DNA of 64,000 nt from Phoronis australis (taxonomy: Eukaryota > Phoronida > Phoronidae): the NCBI GenBank assembly GCA_002633005.1, contig NMRA01000370.1, positions 64,229-128,228 on the forward strand, read 5' to 3'. Position numbers and translations under genes: made by a program. The notes below the pieces were generated by a model. It worked only from the letters and a program-made list of their open reading frames with translations. It made no database searches and was not told the DNA's origin. Positions 12,841 to 27,300 of this stretch are shown piece by piece (the stretch's first letter is position 1; each line of letters opens with the position of its first letter).

Positions 12841-12910
12841 TACGGCGATAGTGTATTGGCTCAGTGTATAAGAGGTACTGAGTTCGAACCCCACACGAGT
12901 GCCAAAACCT
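12841..12910 (+). repeat. tRNA-like fragment (SINE remnant)
   Basis: TGGCTCAGTGTATAAGAGG resembles a tRNA A box and GAGTTCGAACCCC a B box. They are too close together for an intact tRNA, and no matching acceptor stem is present. It is probably a tRNA-derived repeat remnant. Confidence 0.45.
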
Positions 12911-13397
12911 GTGCATGAGTGAGAACTTTGCCTCTGTTTCATTTAGATGTCTACCGAGAATATTGCATTTCTACTCTCATAGTTGTTGCCCATGGGCCTC
13001 ACTAAATTGTTGCTGGCCCTGAGTTCAAGTCGTACAAAAATCTAAGCAAGTCCACCAGGCTCTAAGTTACTCTGAATAAACTTTGCTGCTACTATTCTGA
13101 GGTTGCTAAAACAGAAAGCTTGTGCTGGTGGTTGGGAGAAAATTCTTGCCCCTGCAAAGGATGGTTTGTAGTCAAAATGTGGAAATTAAACAAATGAGAT
13201 ACTAGAAGTGAAAAGGTCAGCAAACACCGGGTAGGGCAATTTCGGGAACAGTGTTTGGGTCACCTCTTAATTAAAACATGGTATCAAAAGCTATTGCTGA
13301 GGTGAGGTGCAATGCTCTGTAGTTAACCAAATTTGATCAATTTTCAAGGGTCATGCATCACCTTTTTATTATAACCATCAGCCTTTTATTTTTTCAG

Positions 13398-13430
13398 GAA
13401 TGTCGTTAACCTGAGAGGAAAGAAACCATC
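13398..13430 (+). other. GTF3C1: 5' UTR part of the first GTF3C1 coding exon
   Basis: A pyrimidine tract ending TTTTTTCAG at 13397 looks like a splice acceptor 33 bases before the ATG. This suggests that an upstream non-coding exon lies in the 12.4-13.4 kb interval. Confidence 0.55.
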
Positions 13431-16400
13431 ATGGCCACTTGGTTTGACATGGTTTTGGAGGAAATTGCCTTGGAAGGACTGGATGGTAAATAATGGAATT
13501 ATTCTTTAAAGACATAGTTTAATTCACACCAAAACTACTGCTTTTCAAAACAAATAATAGCACTGTGTGAATCTGTTGCACAAGGCAGTTCTTGTCTGCA
13601 CAGCTTGGTTAATGAGAAAGGACTAGCAGTAATGACTTTATCCAACTTTAGCCAGTCAATTCTGAGCACAGGCATATTTGGTTACATAACCGTCTGTGAT
13701 GTCAGACCAGGAAGACAGCTGTGTATTACAATGGCTTCAAGCAGTCAACCCTCCAAAATTTTGCTTGCTTCACGGCATTTGATAATTCCTTTCAACTCCA
13801 TTTGTTGGCTTAATTAAACTGTTTTTCACCAAGGAGATGTAAAGACCAGTGTATCACAGATAATCAAGCCTAATACAAAATATTGCAGTTTTCGTTTTTC
13901 TTCATTTTCATCAGTGATGGGTGTCACCTTTTAATTTAACCACGTATATCATTGAAACTTGAGTGGAGGTGATAATCTCAATGACAGAATTACAAGAACA
14001 CTTGAAATGGAAGTCTTCTGAACTTGATTTTTTAATTCATGTGTTCATCTATTGAAGTAATAAACCCAAGACATCAAGAAATATTACCTGAAGATGCCAG
14101 TGAACATATTATTTCAGCTGTTCATCAAGTTAATTCTAGCATGAGTCATAGAAATCAAAGAACAAATCAGAGGGTGATTATGATTTAATCCACAGTTCAA
14201 ATTAAAATAAAGTGCTTTCAGTCGGATCTATATATTTGGTAGTACAGTGAAAGACTTTCAAGGTAGTTGAAGGTTACCGCTACTGTACATAAGTCACAAC
14301 TGAAATAATCTCAGTACAGTAAAGTTTATATGTGAGTCAAAATGATCTAATCTTTTACCAAAATAAGTAACTTAGAATGCACAGTACTTTAGAACATTTA
14401 AGCATTACAAACGTTATCCAACAACAAGACAAGATTACATGATATGATGAAGTGGATATGCCTAACTATTACCATCTGGTGACCAGGTATTTCCTTATAT
14501 TAGAATTCGACAAGCATGATTTGAAAAAAGTTGCATGGAAAAAGGATTGTAGGCTGGAAGCTTCACAATCCAAAATGGCCTATTACTCTAATTACGGTGT
14601 TTTCTCTATTAATTCGTGCACTAGTGTACGTGTACAAGCTATTTTTCCCTTGAGAGCTTCGTATACGAATTAATAGATACTAAATTGGCCGTACGAACTA
14701 TTAAAAAAGGGAGTCGGGTGTTCGAGTTATTAGAGATAAAGGTCGACGATAACAACGAGTGCGATATGAATTATAACAACAAGTAACAACTTATTTTCCC
14801 GGATGATGGATTTACTTCAAAATGTAATACTTGAACTCTTTCATTGCCACTTTATTTTCTTCTCATGATCGCAAACTTCATGAACCACGCCGCCTTCGGG
14901 ATGTCGTCTGCCGCACTTATTTTCTGACTGCAGTGCACTAGAAACATGTCTTCGAAAAAATCAGAATTGTGACGGTGGTTTTGCCAACTCTCCCAATTCG
15001 ATTTAGAAGGCAAGCTCTCGGATTTTCAACAATTCTCATACCTCACAGAAAGGTGATGAAATTCCCCGACTTAGCTTTCTGGAAATGTATTTTGCCGGTT
15101 ACCGAGGATGCCATGGCGACGGAAAGGACAGTGTGCCTCACAGGGTTAATTTGCTGCCTACGTTACTGGGTATTTGTGTGTGATCTTGAAATAATAAAAA
15201 AATGCAAGCCAGGTTTTGCGTCAGCAGATTTTACCAAATGTCGCTGACAGTTGTTGTGAAGTGCCCTGGAGCTTAATTGAAATTTTTCGAAACATATTAT
15301 AAGAGCAGTAGGCGCTTACCGTATTTCCTAAAAAAATCAAAGGTCTTATAGACGAATACTTTACGTGAATGTTTGCGGTTATAAGAAACTAAATGACTGC
15401 AATAATAAGAAATGCTATTACGATGCAATTTTTTGGGGCAAACTGCTCCACCTAAGCCTGTTTGTGTAGATTTAGTTTCTACCTATACCTGTATAGCCAC
15501 CCGGAATAATTTCAAGTTTGTTTCTATGCTGGCCAGCTTGAGCCGGAGCAAAATTCTTCCAATAGAATCTAGCCTGAAAAATCTACGTGGTCGACTGGCG
15601 ACGCGGGGAATGAAAATTGGCACTAGTGGGAGGGGGTTGTGCGGAGAGAAGAATAAAAGAGATCGCTAGAAGGTGGCTACGGGCCTGGAATATTGAGCCT
15701 AGAGCCACGCGGTTCTGGGGAACATTGGGCCCAAGGAATATCCCAAAGCAACGGGTCTTTTATAATCCCCGGGTGTCTACGTTCATTGTCAAGTAAATTA
15801 ACACCTGGGTCGCTGAAACTTATCTGGTACACAGTCGAGCAGGCGTGCGTTCAGTAACGCTAGGACCTATGCTAGGACTCTAGCTAAAATGTAGCCAAAG
15901 TCACCGTGTTCTCATTTAAAATACATGGTAATATCTCACGTCAAGAATCTCGCGAAGTATTGCTTTTTAGCGAGGTCCTAGCGTTACTGAATGAGAGGCA
16001 GGTGTATTCATTTAGCATTGTCGCTATTCTCGTTTGATGGGCGACTATGAAGTGGCACTTGTATGTTCCCAAACTTGAATCGTTGGAGTGCATGTTACAT
16101 TGACAGCAACACGTGTGAGTGACAGATGACTCATACATACGCGCGTGCTCAGCCCCAGAAAGTATAGTGGGGCTGGAGAATTTGTTTGCTGTCTTGCCAG
16201 AAAAAAGAGACGCATTTACAAGTCACGGTCTATCGGGACATTGCGTGCAAACAACGAGATCGACCAGTGCCGCAGTGAGTGTTGGGGATATTGTAATCAG
16301 GACAGCTTGCATGACAAATAAATGTTTTTTTCATCACAAATTCGGTAAGTTGGTCACTAGTGAATGAAACATCGCTGTGATGTTTTTAATTTATCACATA

Positions 16401-19400
16401 TTTATGCCGTGGTGTCCGAACACCAGCCAATGAAACGCATCAAAGATCGGTGCTGAATTATCCAAAGACGTTATCCCATGTTCACGCAACACGTTTACCG
16501 AGTGTTCAACTTGATTTGGAAACGACCAAATAACGGTCGGATTTGCTCAAGTGCCAGGTATCTACTTGCCGCCAAAAGCTAGCCTAGGCTTCTTGGAAAT
16601 TTCCAGGTTGCATGATGCGACTTGAGACGAAATGACCTGGGAATCAAACCACAGATCTCTAGATTGCTGGTCTAGTGCTCTCACCACTGAGCTACTGGGG
16701 ACCCTGAGGTTCTTTTCCCAGTTGGGGTTCCTGATTTTTCTGTGTTTATTTGATATATTTCACTACTGGCCAACCTCAGCTTTTATATATTTACTATATT
16801 TAATTAACACATTGGTAAATTGCTGATTGTATATATAATTGTCTAAATCCCATGTGAAAAAGGCGAAACGCCGCTCATGGGATGTATGACTTAGCTGTAA
16901 ATAATAATTGCGCAGAGATCGGGTCCTCAGTAGCTCAGTGGTGAGAGCACTAGACCGGCAATCTAGAGACTTGTGGTGCGATTTCCAGTTGGGGTTCCTG
17001 ATTTTTCTGTGTTTATTTGATCTACCATATTAAACTAATAATAGAAGAATATGGGTTATGAAATAAAAAGAAATGTGGTTGCTAAGCAAACTTTATTAAC
17101 AGTCAACACACGTGTATACGCATTAACTACAACTAAATAGCTGTGAACCAATCTCTTTAATTCCTGTCAGTCCTGACACTTGAATGGCGTTGCTAGCTCA
17201 GCCTTAATGTGGTAGATATTGCAGACATGCTAACATACTATCTTTTAATCAAGCCTATGTCTGAATAAACCTGAAAAACATTTTGGAACTCGATCTACAG
17301 ATTTGCCGTCAACCTGTGAAGCTTAAAAATCCAGAGCTGGTTCATTCTGTGCCAGCACCATAGTTTGAAGTTATATGTTGGACCTTATCGACAAGTCTAT
17401 GTATTTAGCTTAATATCTTAATGTCTATAAACTTTATCTCTCTATTTCCTGGAAGTAGAAACTCTGTAGAACTTGATTTTTGATTTTACCGATTGGGTCA
17501 TGTGACCTTTTTGTTGTAAAATTTAGCAAAAATGAAGGTACATTGATAGCAAAACAATGACACCAATATCATTTCGTTTTCGTTTATACAACTTTTGGAT
17601 TTCTTAAGGAAAATCATAAAAGTCCTACTTCTTGAGGAGAACTGTAGTGCACAGAGCATAGTATCTGAGTGTTTCATATGAACTGTAGTGCACGGAGCAT
17701 AGTATCTGAGTGTTTCATACGAATCCAATCAGCCATTTCTGAGATATGATGATCAGTAGTTGCCCAATTTCGACATTATTTTAGGGTCCTGCATAACCTT
17801 AGTTTGTGTTCAATGCTGCAAATTTGTAGTGAATTTGATGTATGCAGTGTCATGCCTGAAAGAACTTTTTCATAGGATTGAAAAGGATCATAAAAACCAC
17901 TGTGATTTTCCGCATTATTTCATAGGCTTTAACTATGCCAGCTTTTAGTGAAATGTTTGGCCTGATCTGGACACGGTCTTGATAGCTCAGTGGTGCCCGG
18001 CTACTGTTTGTGAGATTTTGGGTCAGGTCAGGCGATTACTTTCATACTGGCAAACAAAACCTGTGTGGACGGAAGACGGAAACAGGCTTTCCAGAATTGT
18101 CATTATTGGATACTTGCGCACTGTAAATTAATTACACATCAGGGTTTTTTTTTTGCTGTATGTTTCAAAACTGCATTTTTCAACACAATGTATTTTCTTT
18201 TTTCCATTTTGCTACTACCCATCAGACATGACTTTGAGGGCTTAGAGTTATTGGAACTGCCTACTGAATTTAAGAAGATATTTATGGAAGGTGTACCTGC
18301 CAGTCATTTCCTCCTGAATTGAAGTCTAGCTTAGATTTGTACTAATCTGTGGTGATACATAAATTAGAAATTTAATTTTAAACCTGCATTTCAGGTATTA
18401 CCTTGTCCAATCTTTGGCGCAGGCTGGACTTTCGCCCTGAAAAATTCTGTTTGACGCTGGACCAATCGTCTAAGGCATACATATGGAAATATGTTATACA
18501 GGATGAGGACATTTCGCTGTACGAGGTTCCACAACCTGACACGACGGTGGTTGTCAAAGACAGATTCGTCATTGAACCTGACTTTGAATTTCCTATAGAG
18601 GTACTGTTTTCAGGATTTGAAATGTTTCACTTGGTTTGAATTGCATGCACTGCCACCTACCAGGGATTGCATTTTTAAGTCAATTTAAAGCTGTCACAAA
18701 CTATACATTTCTTTACGGTAATTTTTCAGTTATTTTGTACACTAATCTCATTTCGCACAGCTAAAATTATTTTCACTGGGAAAAAATTACATATCGTCTT
18801 TTTATTTTGGATGAACCTACTTGCCTCGCCTAGAAATTCGCACATGATCAGTTTTGCTCCTTTGAAAATGACAAGACAAAACCCTGTCATAAATCCTAGT
18901 ACTACAAAACTATGTAGCTGTGTTAATAACGTCTAAACTCTGTATATTCAACACTTAATTCATTCATTATTGTGGGATATCTCTGCTGTAACAGTTGTAA
19001 ACATGATGTTAAGTTGGTGATCTAGATTATTGTTACATGAGCCAAGAGTCCTTTGCTCAATAGTGTGTCGCCAAAGATGAAACTCTTGCATTGGAATAGC
19101 ATACTGTAACATTATTAGTTTTTATAGGGTCACACTAAAAACATGTAGGTCGCATTTTGATAAATTAACACACAGGCCGTTGACGATGCTCGGTTATTCG
19201 GTTAATTTCGTGCACCCGTCAAGTACAAAGTCTATATATTCCGTTCATTTCACACGCTATCAGCAAATTGCTATTGTGCGAAATAAGTGGGGAATTACCG
19301 TAACTTGTGTCTTACTCTGATGAAAAGGTGTCAATTAGTTGCCGCTTGATGGTATGCTCAGCGCATGTTGACCTGCCGTATTGCGTCGACTTATTGAGCC

Positions 19401-21320
19401 TAGTCTTGAGCAATTATATGAAATTTTCATATCTTCACAAGCTAAGACATCACTTCTAGCTTGAGTAAGGAAAATTTTGTAGCCAGTTTTGTAATGACCA
19501 GAGGTTTGAATGAAAAAATTATTTTTTGACAGAAGGCAAGTTTATAGGCACTTTAAATCAGATCACTACATGGGACATTTTGAGCATTTACAAAATTAAT
19601 ATCAAGTAGATTAAGATAACAATTCAGTCATTATATGGGGGTTATTATTAGTTATGTGGTTATATCTTCATCGGTGTACTGTGAAAATGTGTGGGAGCAA
19701 GGGGTACCGAGGTCGTGCTTCTTGTTCTTGTTTTGCCCAAGATCTAACCTTCATCATTTATCTATTTATCTGGACAACTGGTTTAGGGTAGCAAAGCAGT
19801 GAGTGTGTTTCTCATGTGTTGCCAGGAGTGCGTTTCGTCAACACGAGAATCTCACCAAGACCTCGTGAAATCACGGGGGGGCTCGGTTCTTCACCACTAT
19901 AGGGGTAATAAAATGACTATCTTCTCAGCCAGCACCATAAACCCTTTATTAAGCTTACTTACGTAGGCCAACCAGGACAGTTGTATGACTAAGAGCAATC
20001 CCCAGTAATAAACAGCAGACACTGAGTCAATTTCAAAAGGCCTATTGTGTTTGAAGGACACCGATGATTTACAATCGTCCCCAAAAATACTCCTTCCAAC
20101 CCCAAAATATGTCTGGTAGTATCTTTATTGAATACTTTCCTTTGATATTTATACATTGATTGTATTTGCTCTAACCTCTTGCAGCGTACGGAATCTGAAA
20201 AGTTGACCTTTCACCCGATAGATTCCAAAGGCATTCAGGGCTCGTGTAAATCATTCTCCAAGCGCCGAGACATTACGAAGCAAGTGAGGAATGATAACGT
20301 GTCTATTGACAGAGCCATTGAGAGGTGAGGTCTTACTAAATTCACATGCAGTCTTTGTTCTAAGTGCAAAATTTTGATCAGCAAGTCAATCATGTTTGAA
20401 CTGAAATGTTGTTTTGCTCATCAAGAGGCTTACTCTGTTTCATTTTTCAAAAATCTCTCAAATATTGCTCTCACAACGTGAGACTTTTTCTGAATGAAGT
20501 GAATTTTTCAAAGAATTATGCAACATTTTCTTTAAATTTCTAGTTATCAATTGATCTGAGAGTAGTTAAGCATTGACTAGATCTCCAAAATCAGAAGTTT
20601 TATAAAAAGTGACATAAGACTTAAGACAGAAATTTGGTCTTAGGCCCCCTTTCACAATTTACAAATAAAGTTTTAATCATGTCATTATTAGCACGTCACT
20701 GCCTGGAAATAATTTTTACAAATTTTCTCAGTAATTAATAATTGTGGATATATTCTCTGATACTTGATTCTTCTTCTAAACTCATTGACAACTTAAATTT
20801 ATTTTTTAGAAATATTAATGAGGAGCATAAGACCAAATTTCTGTCTTATGTCTTAAGACCCCACAGGTCTGTTTCATGAACAGTGTGACTTAAGACTTAA
20901 GACAGAAATTTGGTCTTGCGCTCCCATTTCTCAACTGGTGAAAAAGGTTTAGCCTACTAATTTTATTACAGTCTAGAAATAATTTATGGAAATCATTTAA
21001 TTAACTAGCGCTTAAACTTAGACTTTTCACTTTTATCTCAAATGACATTTCATTATTTTTGAGAATACTCACATGTCTAGTTGTGAAAACAGGATTCGTA
21101 TGTGGGTTCTTGGTTTTTTGTTTCATTTGTTTGGCCTTACTTTTTATTAAGTACGTCTGCTGCTGGTATGCTAATGGTGCATTTTTCAAAACAGGTGGGG
21201 TGACAGGTTAGTTATGGTGGCCTCGCAGCATCTGCGCAGGCGAATGCTTATTGGAGACACTGTTGATCCCAATGTGGATATTAGCGGAATCAGATATTGT
21301 ATCCTGGAGCAAATTGGAAG
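13431..21320 (+). CDS. GTF3C1: GTF3C1 exons 1-4 (N-terminal region)
   Basis: Coding exons 13431-13485, 18395-18600, 20185-20324 and 21195-21320 encode residues 1 to about 175. Exon 2 holds TLSNLWRRLDF and IWKYVIQDEDISLYEVP, corresponding to the human LPALWSRLE...ISFYEEP segment. Exon 3 has DSKGIQGSCKSFSKRRDIT (human NKDGIQGSCRYFKERKNIT). Exon 4 has RWGDRLVMVASQ and RYCILEQIGR (human RWGKKLIIVASQ, SYCILERLGR). Intron 1 is 4.9 kb and filled with repeats; the other introns are 0.9-1.6 kb. Confidence 0.95.
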
Positions 21321-24300
21321 GTAGGTGTATAAAAGACAGGTAGTTCTTTCTTAATTTTTCTGTTTCATTTTACTGTTATGTAGAATCCTATTGATAAATC
21401 TGTGTATTTTACCAAATAACAACAAAACTATTCAATGGATTTAACTTTTGACAGTAGAAAGTTCATAGAATTCGGTTTTTTAACTTTTTACCTAGCTGAC
21501 ATTAATTGGGTCACGTAACGTGTCTTTTTAATGATTGAAATTTATCACAAAGAAAGTACATTGATAGCAGAATCGTGGTATCAATAGCATGACCAAATTT
21601 CATAATTTAAGATGAAATTTCAAGAGGGATGCTTCAATATTCTAATTAAAATTTTTGTTTTGTTTTCATTTTATACAACTTGAACTTTTTGAAGAGATCA
21701 AAAAAGTCCAATTTTTTGATAGCCCCTCATGCAAAAGTTGAACATTTTGAAATCAATTCCTGACAATCATTTTGGAGAATAGTGCGTAAAGCATCTGAAT
21801 GTTTCGTATGAATACGATGGGCCATTTCTAAGGTATGATGCATCGGAGTTGGCCAAATCTTGGCATTTTTCTAAGGTCCTAAATAACCTTAAAGATAGTT
21901 ACATAATTGCTGATAGTTTTCCGTTTAAGTTTTTTCTTACTTTTGTGTTGTTATCTAAAATGCGTATTGTTTTCAATTGAGTTGCTGGACTTTATTGTTA
22001 ATCAAGTAGAATAGATTGATTTCAAAAAAATAAATGAAATTGTGAATAAAATTGCTCATATATACTCACATGGCTGCTGATTTTACAGTATTTTACTTGA
22101 GTTTTCATTGTAGGAGTCGCCACCAGGGGGAGATATCATTGAGGCTGAGCCAGGCAATTAAAGATACACATCACCTCACTATAACTCTTCTGCGATGCAA
22201 GGTCATATGTAAACAGGTAGACGTAATACCGTCATTATCGTCGTCATCATTATAAGATGTCTCGTGTACTGTAACTACTAAGTTTTCCCCACCGTTCAAA
22301 GCTCTTGTTGTTTGTCAGTCCACCCACACTGCCATGTGAATCAACTGTCTGTAGAATTGAGTTTCAAGTTTTTGAATATCTTAACTGCTTGTTTAGCTTC
22401 ATAAAAGTTGGACTGTTTCGGGAAATGTTTTCAAAATGGAGGATGAAGTTCACATGCAAGCCGTTAATATGCAGGACTCCAGTCAACGCTTCAGGCAAAG
22501 CCGAACTTTCAAAGTGCCAAAGTTTTGTCAGTTTCCCACTCATCCAGAGATCACCAGAATTAGAAAACCTGCCATGAGTTTACGGAAACTTCGTCAATTT
22601 ATTGCAAATCCTTCCCTTTATGTGTTTTTACAATTTTTATAAAGTTTGCATAATGTTTAAAAAAATTGAGCAAAAAGGGGAACTAGGAATACATTACAGC
22701 AGCTATCAAACCATCAAGTGTTGTTTGGAACATAATCTTAGAGGAAAATGGTAAATGTTCTCCTGTAACTCAAAATGGTGTTTTTCTACGGCCACCGTTC
22801 GAGCAAGACTTCAAAATGTGATACACGATATTTTGAAATTGATTTCATCAATTTTAACTGTTGGCATGTTTCTGACAGTGTCAAAACCAAGTCGGAATTT
22901 TTTTATGTCAAAGTTGAATATAAATGAAAACAAAATGAATGGTAATTCAAAAAACGTTTTTGAGCTTACATCCTTGAACATTTACATCAAACAAATTTAG
23001 TCATGTTAGAGGTCACGCTATTTTTCTGACAGTGAATGTAGCTTTCTTTTCTTGGAAATTTTATTGAAAAGATGTGATCACGTGACCCAATTGATCATTT
23101 GGCCCAATCAATAGCAAATTAGTCAAAAATCTAATTCTACAGGCTTTCTGCTTTCAGGAAATATTTTGTTTCCATGGTTTCAAGTCTATAATTTTGTAGG
23201 TGTTTGGCTAAATATACAGACTTGTGGATAAACTCCTACATAACCTAAGTAATAAATATACAAATAAAAATATGTGTATGAATAGACTCATGAGATGCTG
23301 ACTGCTACATGTATACACAGACTTGTGGATAAACTCCTACATAACCTAAGTGATAAATATACAAATAAAAATATGTGTATGAATAGACTCATGAGATGCT
23401 GACTGCCACATGTAAGTCTGATTGGATTTCTGTGTTCGATCGGTGGTCTCGATGGCTCATTGGACTAGAGTGTCTGTACAGTAGGTACCAGGTTTGAGTC
23501 ACACTCGGGGCAGAAATCTTTTCAGACTTGCATTCATAGTGATGTGGCCAACAGGTGGCTTGCAGACTAAACTAAAAAAAGTTTGTGAGACAAGTGACAG
23601 TGTTGAACCCATTACCTCCTGTTTACTTTTTGTTTGGTTGAGCCCATTAAATGTATAGTAACCATGACCCAATAGGTTACTGCCATTTCCTGTTTTTGAC
23701 TCCCTGAAGTTTTTTAACCCAAACGTCGGACTGTAAGAAATCATGCATCAGCTTCTGATGTCTGGTTTTACAACTGGTACGTATTGGTCTTTTTTCAGAA
23801 ATTTGTATATGCAAAAGTTGGCAAGGACGGTAAGAAAATACGCACCACCGTAGCGTTGTACCATTTGCCGCGATTTTACGTCAACCGCTTGTCACACAAT
23901 TTGTCGCAGGCGCAACGCATTATCAAACTGTTGAGTGACAAACCGGACAACGTCATGCTAGCTGAAGATGTCTTAGAAGCCCTTCCGGTAGGTTGATCAT
24001 AGTTTCCCTTATTAATTCATCAAGTCTTGTGATGTTTGCCTGCCTGTTTTATTCAGTAGTCGGGTTTTAGCACAGAGGTTTGATTTACTCAGCATTTTTT
24101 GGAGACTGAGAAATACCTGCTATTGAATTGAAGCAATTAAATTTAGAAAGGTTGGCCAACCCTGTGATTTTGTATTAAGTCATTATCTCAAGAAAACTTT
24201 GAAACCAATAAGAACTATTCAGTTTAAATGTTTTTTCACGTAGCCAAAAAAGAAGGAACATTGCACATGTTGGTGTTAAGATTGATGCAGTGTTTATTTT

Positions 24301-27300
24301 TTCTATCCTCAGGAAGAGAATAACGCCTCCCTGAGAAAGATCTGTAGTTCCAGTTCGTCTGGCCTGTCCATCATTACCAGGACAGTCAAAGAGCTCTACC
24401 CAGAGGCCACTGATGAGTATGCTCAATGTTTTTTCTCTAAAGAGATAGAAATAGGAAGCTGGTGTAAATTACGATTCATCCGGGTCCAAGTTGTCAAATT
24501 TACCACTGTTGTGCAGATGTTGAAACGATTCATGTAAATAGTTCAACATGGCAAAATTGGCCCGCCATTGTGCACACTGTGCAGATTGAAAGTGGATTAG
24601 GCAAAAGCCTCTTTTCTGCTTTCACAACACTGAAGAGTTGTACATGGCGAGTTTACCTTTACACCACAGTAAACTTTCTCTAGTCTCATTCGTTATTTGT
24701 CACTGCTGTTGTTTAGTAACTGATTCACTTGAGGACAGATATTGGCTATGACAGGGATAAGGTTTAAGCAAAATTTATTTTGACAAAAAATGTCATCTCT
24801 TTTTAGCGTAAAAGATAAAAAGGTGAGGCTGGTGAAACTGCTTAAAGAACGTATTCAAGATGACGAAGATTCCGATTCGGAAGGTAAGACTAAAAGTATC
24901 GGCTTTGACCAGACTTGTAATCAGTAAAATTCACTGTACCTTTCTGATTTTATTACGAATTGCCAATTCTTACCAATGTCTGTTCAGCTTTCACTGAAAT
25001 GGAGCTTGGTGACTATATTTGTCCGGTTATGTACTCTTAAACTACTCAGCCATTTAGCAACTTGGTTTTAGCTCTGCCAGCAGAGTGTTACACTGTGACC
25101 ACTGGAGTTGCAGGGTTGATACAGCAATAAGCTGATCTCCAAACATTGCTTTTTCCACTAATAATGTCCTTTTAAGGTTACGTTCTTTAAGTCTGCTCAC
25201 TTTTTCTAAAAAATAACAGTACATTAACAACCTGTATTTGAGTGTACATTTTCTGAATTTCCTAAAGTCTCCGATTATTCAGTCAGCAACAGCTTACTGA
25301 TATTGTGCTAAATAGGCAGTGCCTGACCCAAGGGATACTCATCTAATGACGCGGAGTGCAGCTGGATTTATAGGTTATCTGTCCATTTAGAGATTAAAAG
25401 TCAAAAAATGGGACCCAATTATTTTGAGCTTGTGTGAAAAAGTCAGCCTTTTGTAGAATATTGTTTGTTGTATGGCTCCCTCTTTTAGATATTCATTTCA
25501 CTAACCTAAACCTTCCAGAGTGATTCTTGGACATCTGTCTTTAAACATGTGTCTTCTTGGAACACTGTATTAGAAACCCTTCTGCGCATTTTTGTGGTTG
25601 GAAAAAAGAACATTTTTATGGAGTTTCAACTTCTGAAGTGTATTCTTTCATAGGAACTTGCGTCAAAGGAGGCATTCTTCTCGTAGAAAATTTTGTAAGA
25701 GAAAGCGCCCTGTTATAGGTAAACAGAACCCATAGCCTAATCGCTGTACTCTAAACTCGAATCGAAAATTGATTTTATTGCATGTAAAGCTTGGGTCTAG
25801 CAAATTTGTACTCAAATCATGCGGGCAAGCATGATTGGGTGAATTTTGAGTCAGAGTAACGTTTGAGTTTGGAAATTATGTGCTGTACTCTTAGTCTTCA
25901 AAACGTTGCCCAGGTCAGTTGTATGTTGAAAATCTTTGCTTGTATCGATTTCAGAATCTGTTTCCTCAATGTTCACTACAACTTTGAATCGTCCCTATGT
26001 CTATCACCTGCTCGAATGCCTGGAGCAGAGAGGTCCGGAGGGCATCCCTTCATTCGACTTTACAAATGTGTTTGGAGTCAATTACAACTTCGCCCGACTC
26101 ATCAGGAAGTTTTTTTGCCGCTGCCCAGACTTGGTGCAGAGCAAGACAGTCGACCACAAGAAGACATGGAATACTCTGTAAGTCGGTAGTAAAGAACCAA
26201 AACCTCAAAGATTGATTCAACGTTCGCCATTACAAACTCGTACTTTTTTGGCATGGAACCTTGTTCTTCATGAATGGATTTTGTTATCATTCGGCAGAAC
26301 ATTCTCTCTATTACAAGTCTCGCCACTTAGCTTTCTACCCACCTAAGGGATCAGTGATTCTGAGTAAGGACTATGCTTAGACTGATTTTATCATTGAAGG
26401 TAAATTACCTTATGGTATCAAAAGTTGGTTGTTGACTGAAGGCAACACTGAAACATTCAGTGACTCAGGAAACACTGCAGATTTTATTTGTGTTGGCCAG
26501 CTCTCAAATTGAAAATGGTGCATGTACGCAATGTCTTTCTCTTGAAATGGTAACTCTGCTCATGGCAGGGAATTTTATTTCATGAAAGTATATGGTCTAA
26601 TTTTTTCATTTTTAGCCAGCTATACACTCGGGGTAAAATGAAGCTTTAACGTTTTGTTGTAGTGAGAACGGGCTTTAATAGATTAGTCATTTTGTATAAT
26701 AGTTTGCTTGCAACTACGTATTTGTTTCTCTTGTTTCAGTTTCATATCAAAGGCTTGCGGAAATGTTAATGTCTGTGACAAAGTGAAAACCATGCTGGAC
26801 AACTTCCAAACATCCACCACAGGTAGGTTTACAAAGCTGCCGGTAGATGGCATTGCACTCAGCAGCATTTTCTCACATGTCCCTGTTACATCTGCATGGA
26901 GTCTGGAAGTCAATGACTCAGCAGCATTTCATGCTCCATAACAGACAATAATAGATTATCTTTTGCACATAATGTTATCATATTGCCTTCTCTTATGTAT
27001 TAAGGAAAGGATGGGTTTTAATTTAAGATGTTTTCGTCATCATTAAAGCTCACATATATTTCATTCTTATGTCCACAACAAGTCCCCTAATTTATAAAAA
27101 AATGCTTTTTCAGTATCTCTAAGAAGCTTTGCATCTTATACTATTATTTTATCTTTAACTCCAATTGTTATAGTCACAACCCAAATTCAACTCTCCTCTT
27201 GTGAAATTAGAAAAGTGCATTAAATTTATGATTGACCTAGTGTTCAAAAAATTAAGCCTTTTAACCTGTACGTGCTCAGACGGACACGAAAAGAACGATA

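Larger units (their letters stand above)
12411..13397. promoter_or_regulatory. Head-to-head intergenic region of TMEM115 and GTF3C1
   Basis: About 1 kb separates the TMEM115 start (12410) from the acceptor before the GTF3C1 start. It must contain the TMEM115 5' UTR and at least one GTF3C1 non-coding first exon. I see no clear TATA box. A tRNA-like fragment lies at 12841-12910. Confidence 0.55.
13486..18394 (+). other. GTF3C1 intron 1 (4.9 kb)
   Basis: Bounded by GTAAAT and TTTCAG. It holds no supported exon. It contains a palindromic MITE (15850-15991), a composite tRNA-like repeat (16632-17022), one copy of the dispersed family called R1 here (17380-17805), and a tRNA-like fragment near 17978-18030. 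Small open frames at 14969-15247 and 16119-16367 show no homology. Confidence 0.75.

Noticed and set aside
16632-16995. Functional tRNA-Ala genes
   Set aside because: Base 33 is not T, the T-arm is degenerate in one copy and acceptor stems do not close; better explained as tRNA-derived repeats.
18378-18572. Minus-strand frame opposite GTF3C1 exon 2
   Set aside because: Antisense shadow of a confirmed exon.
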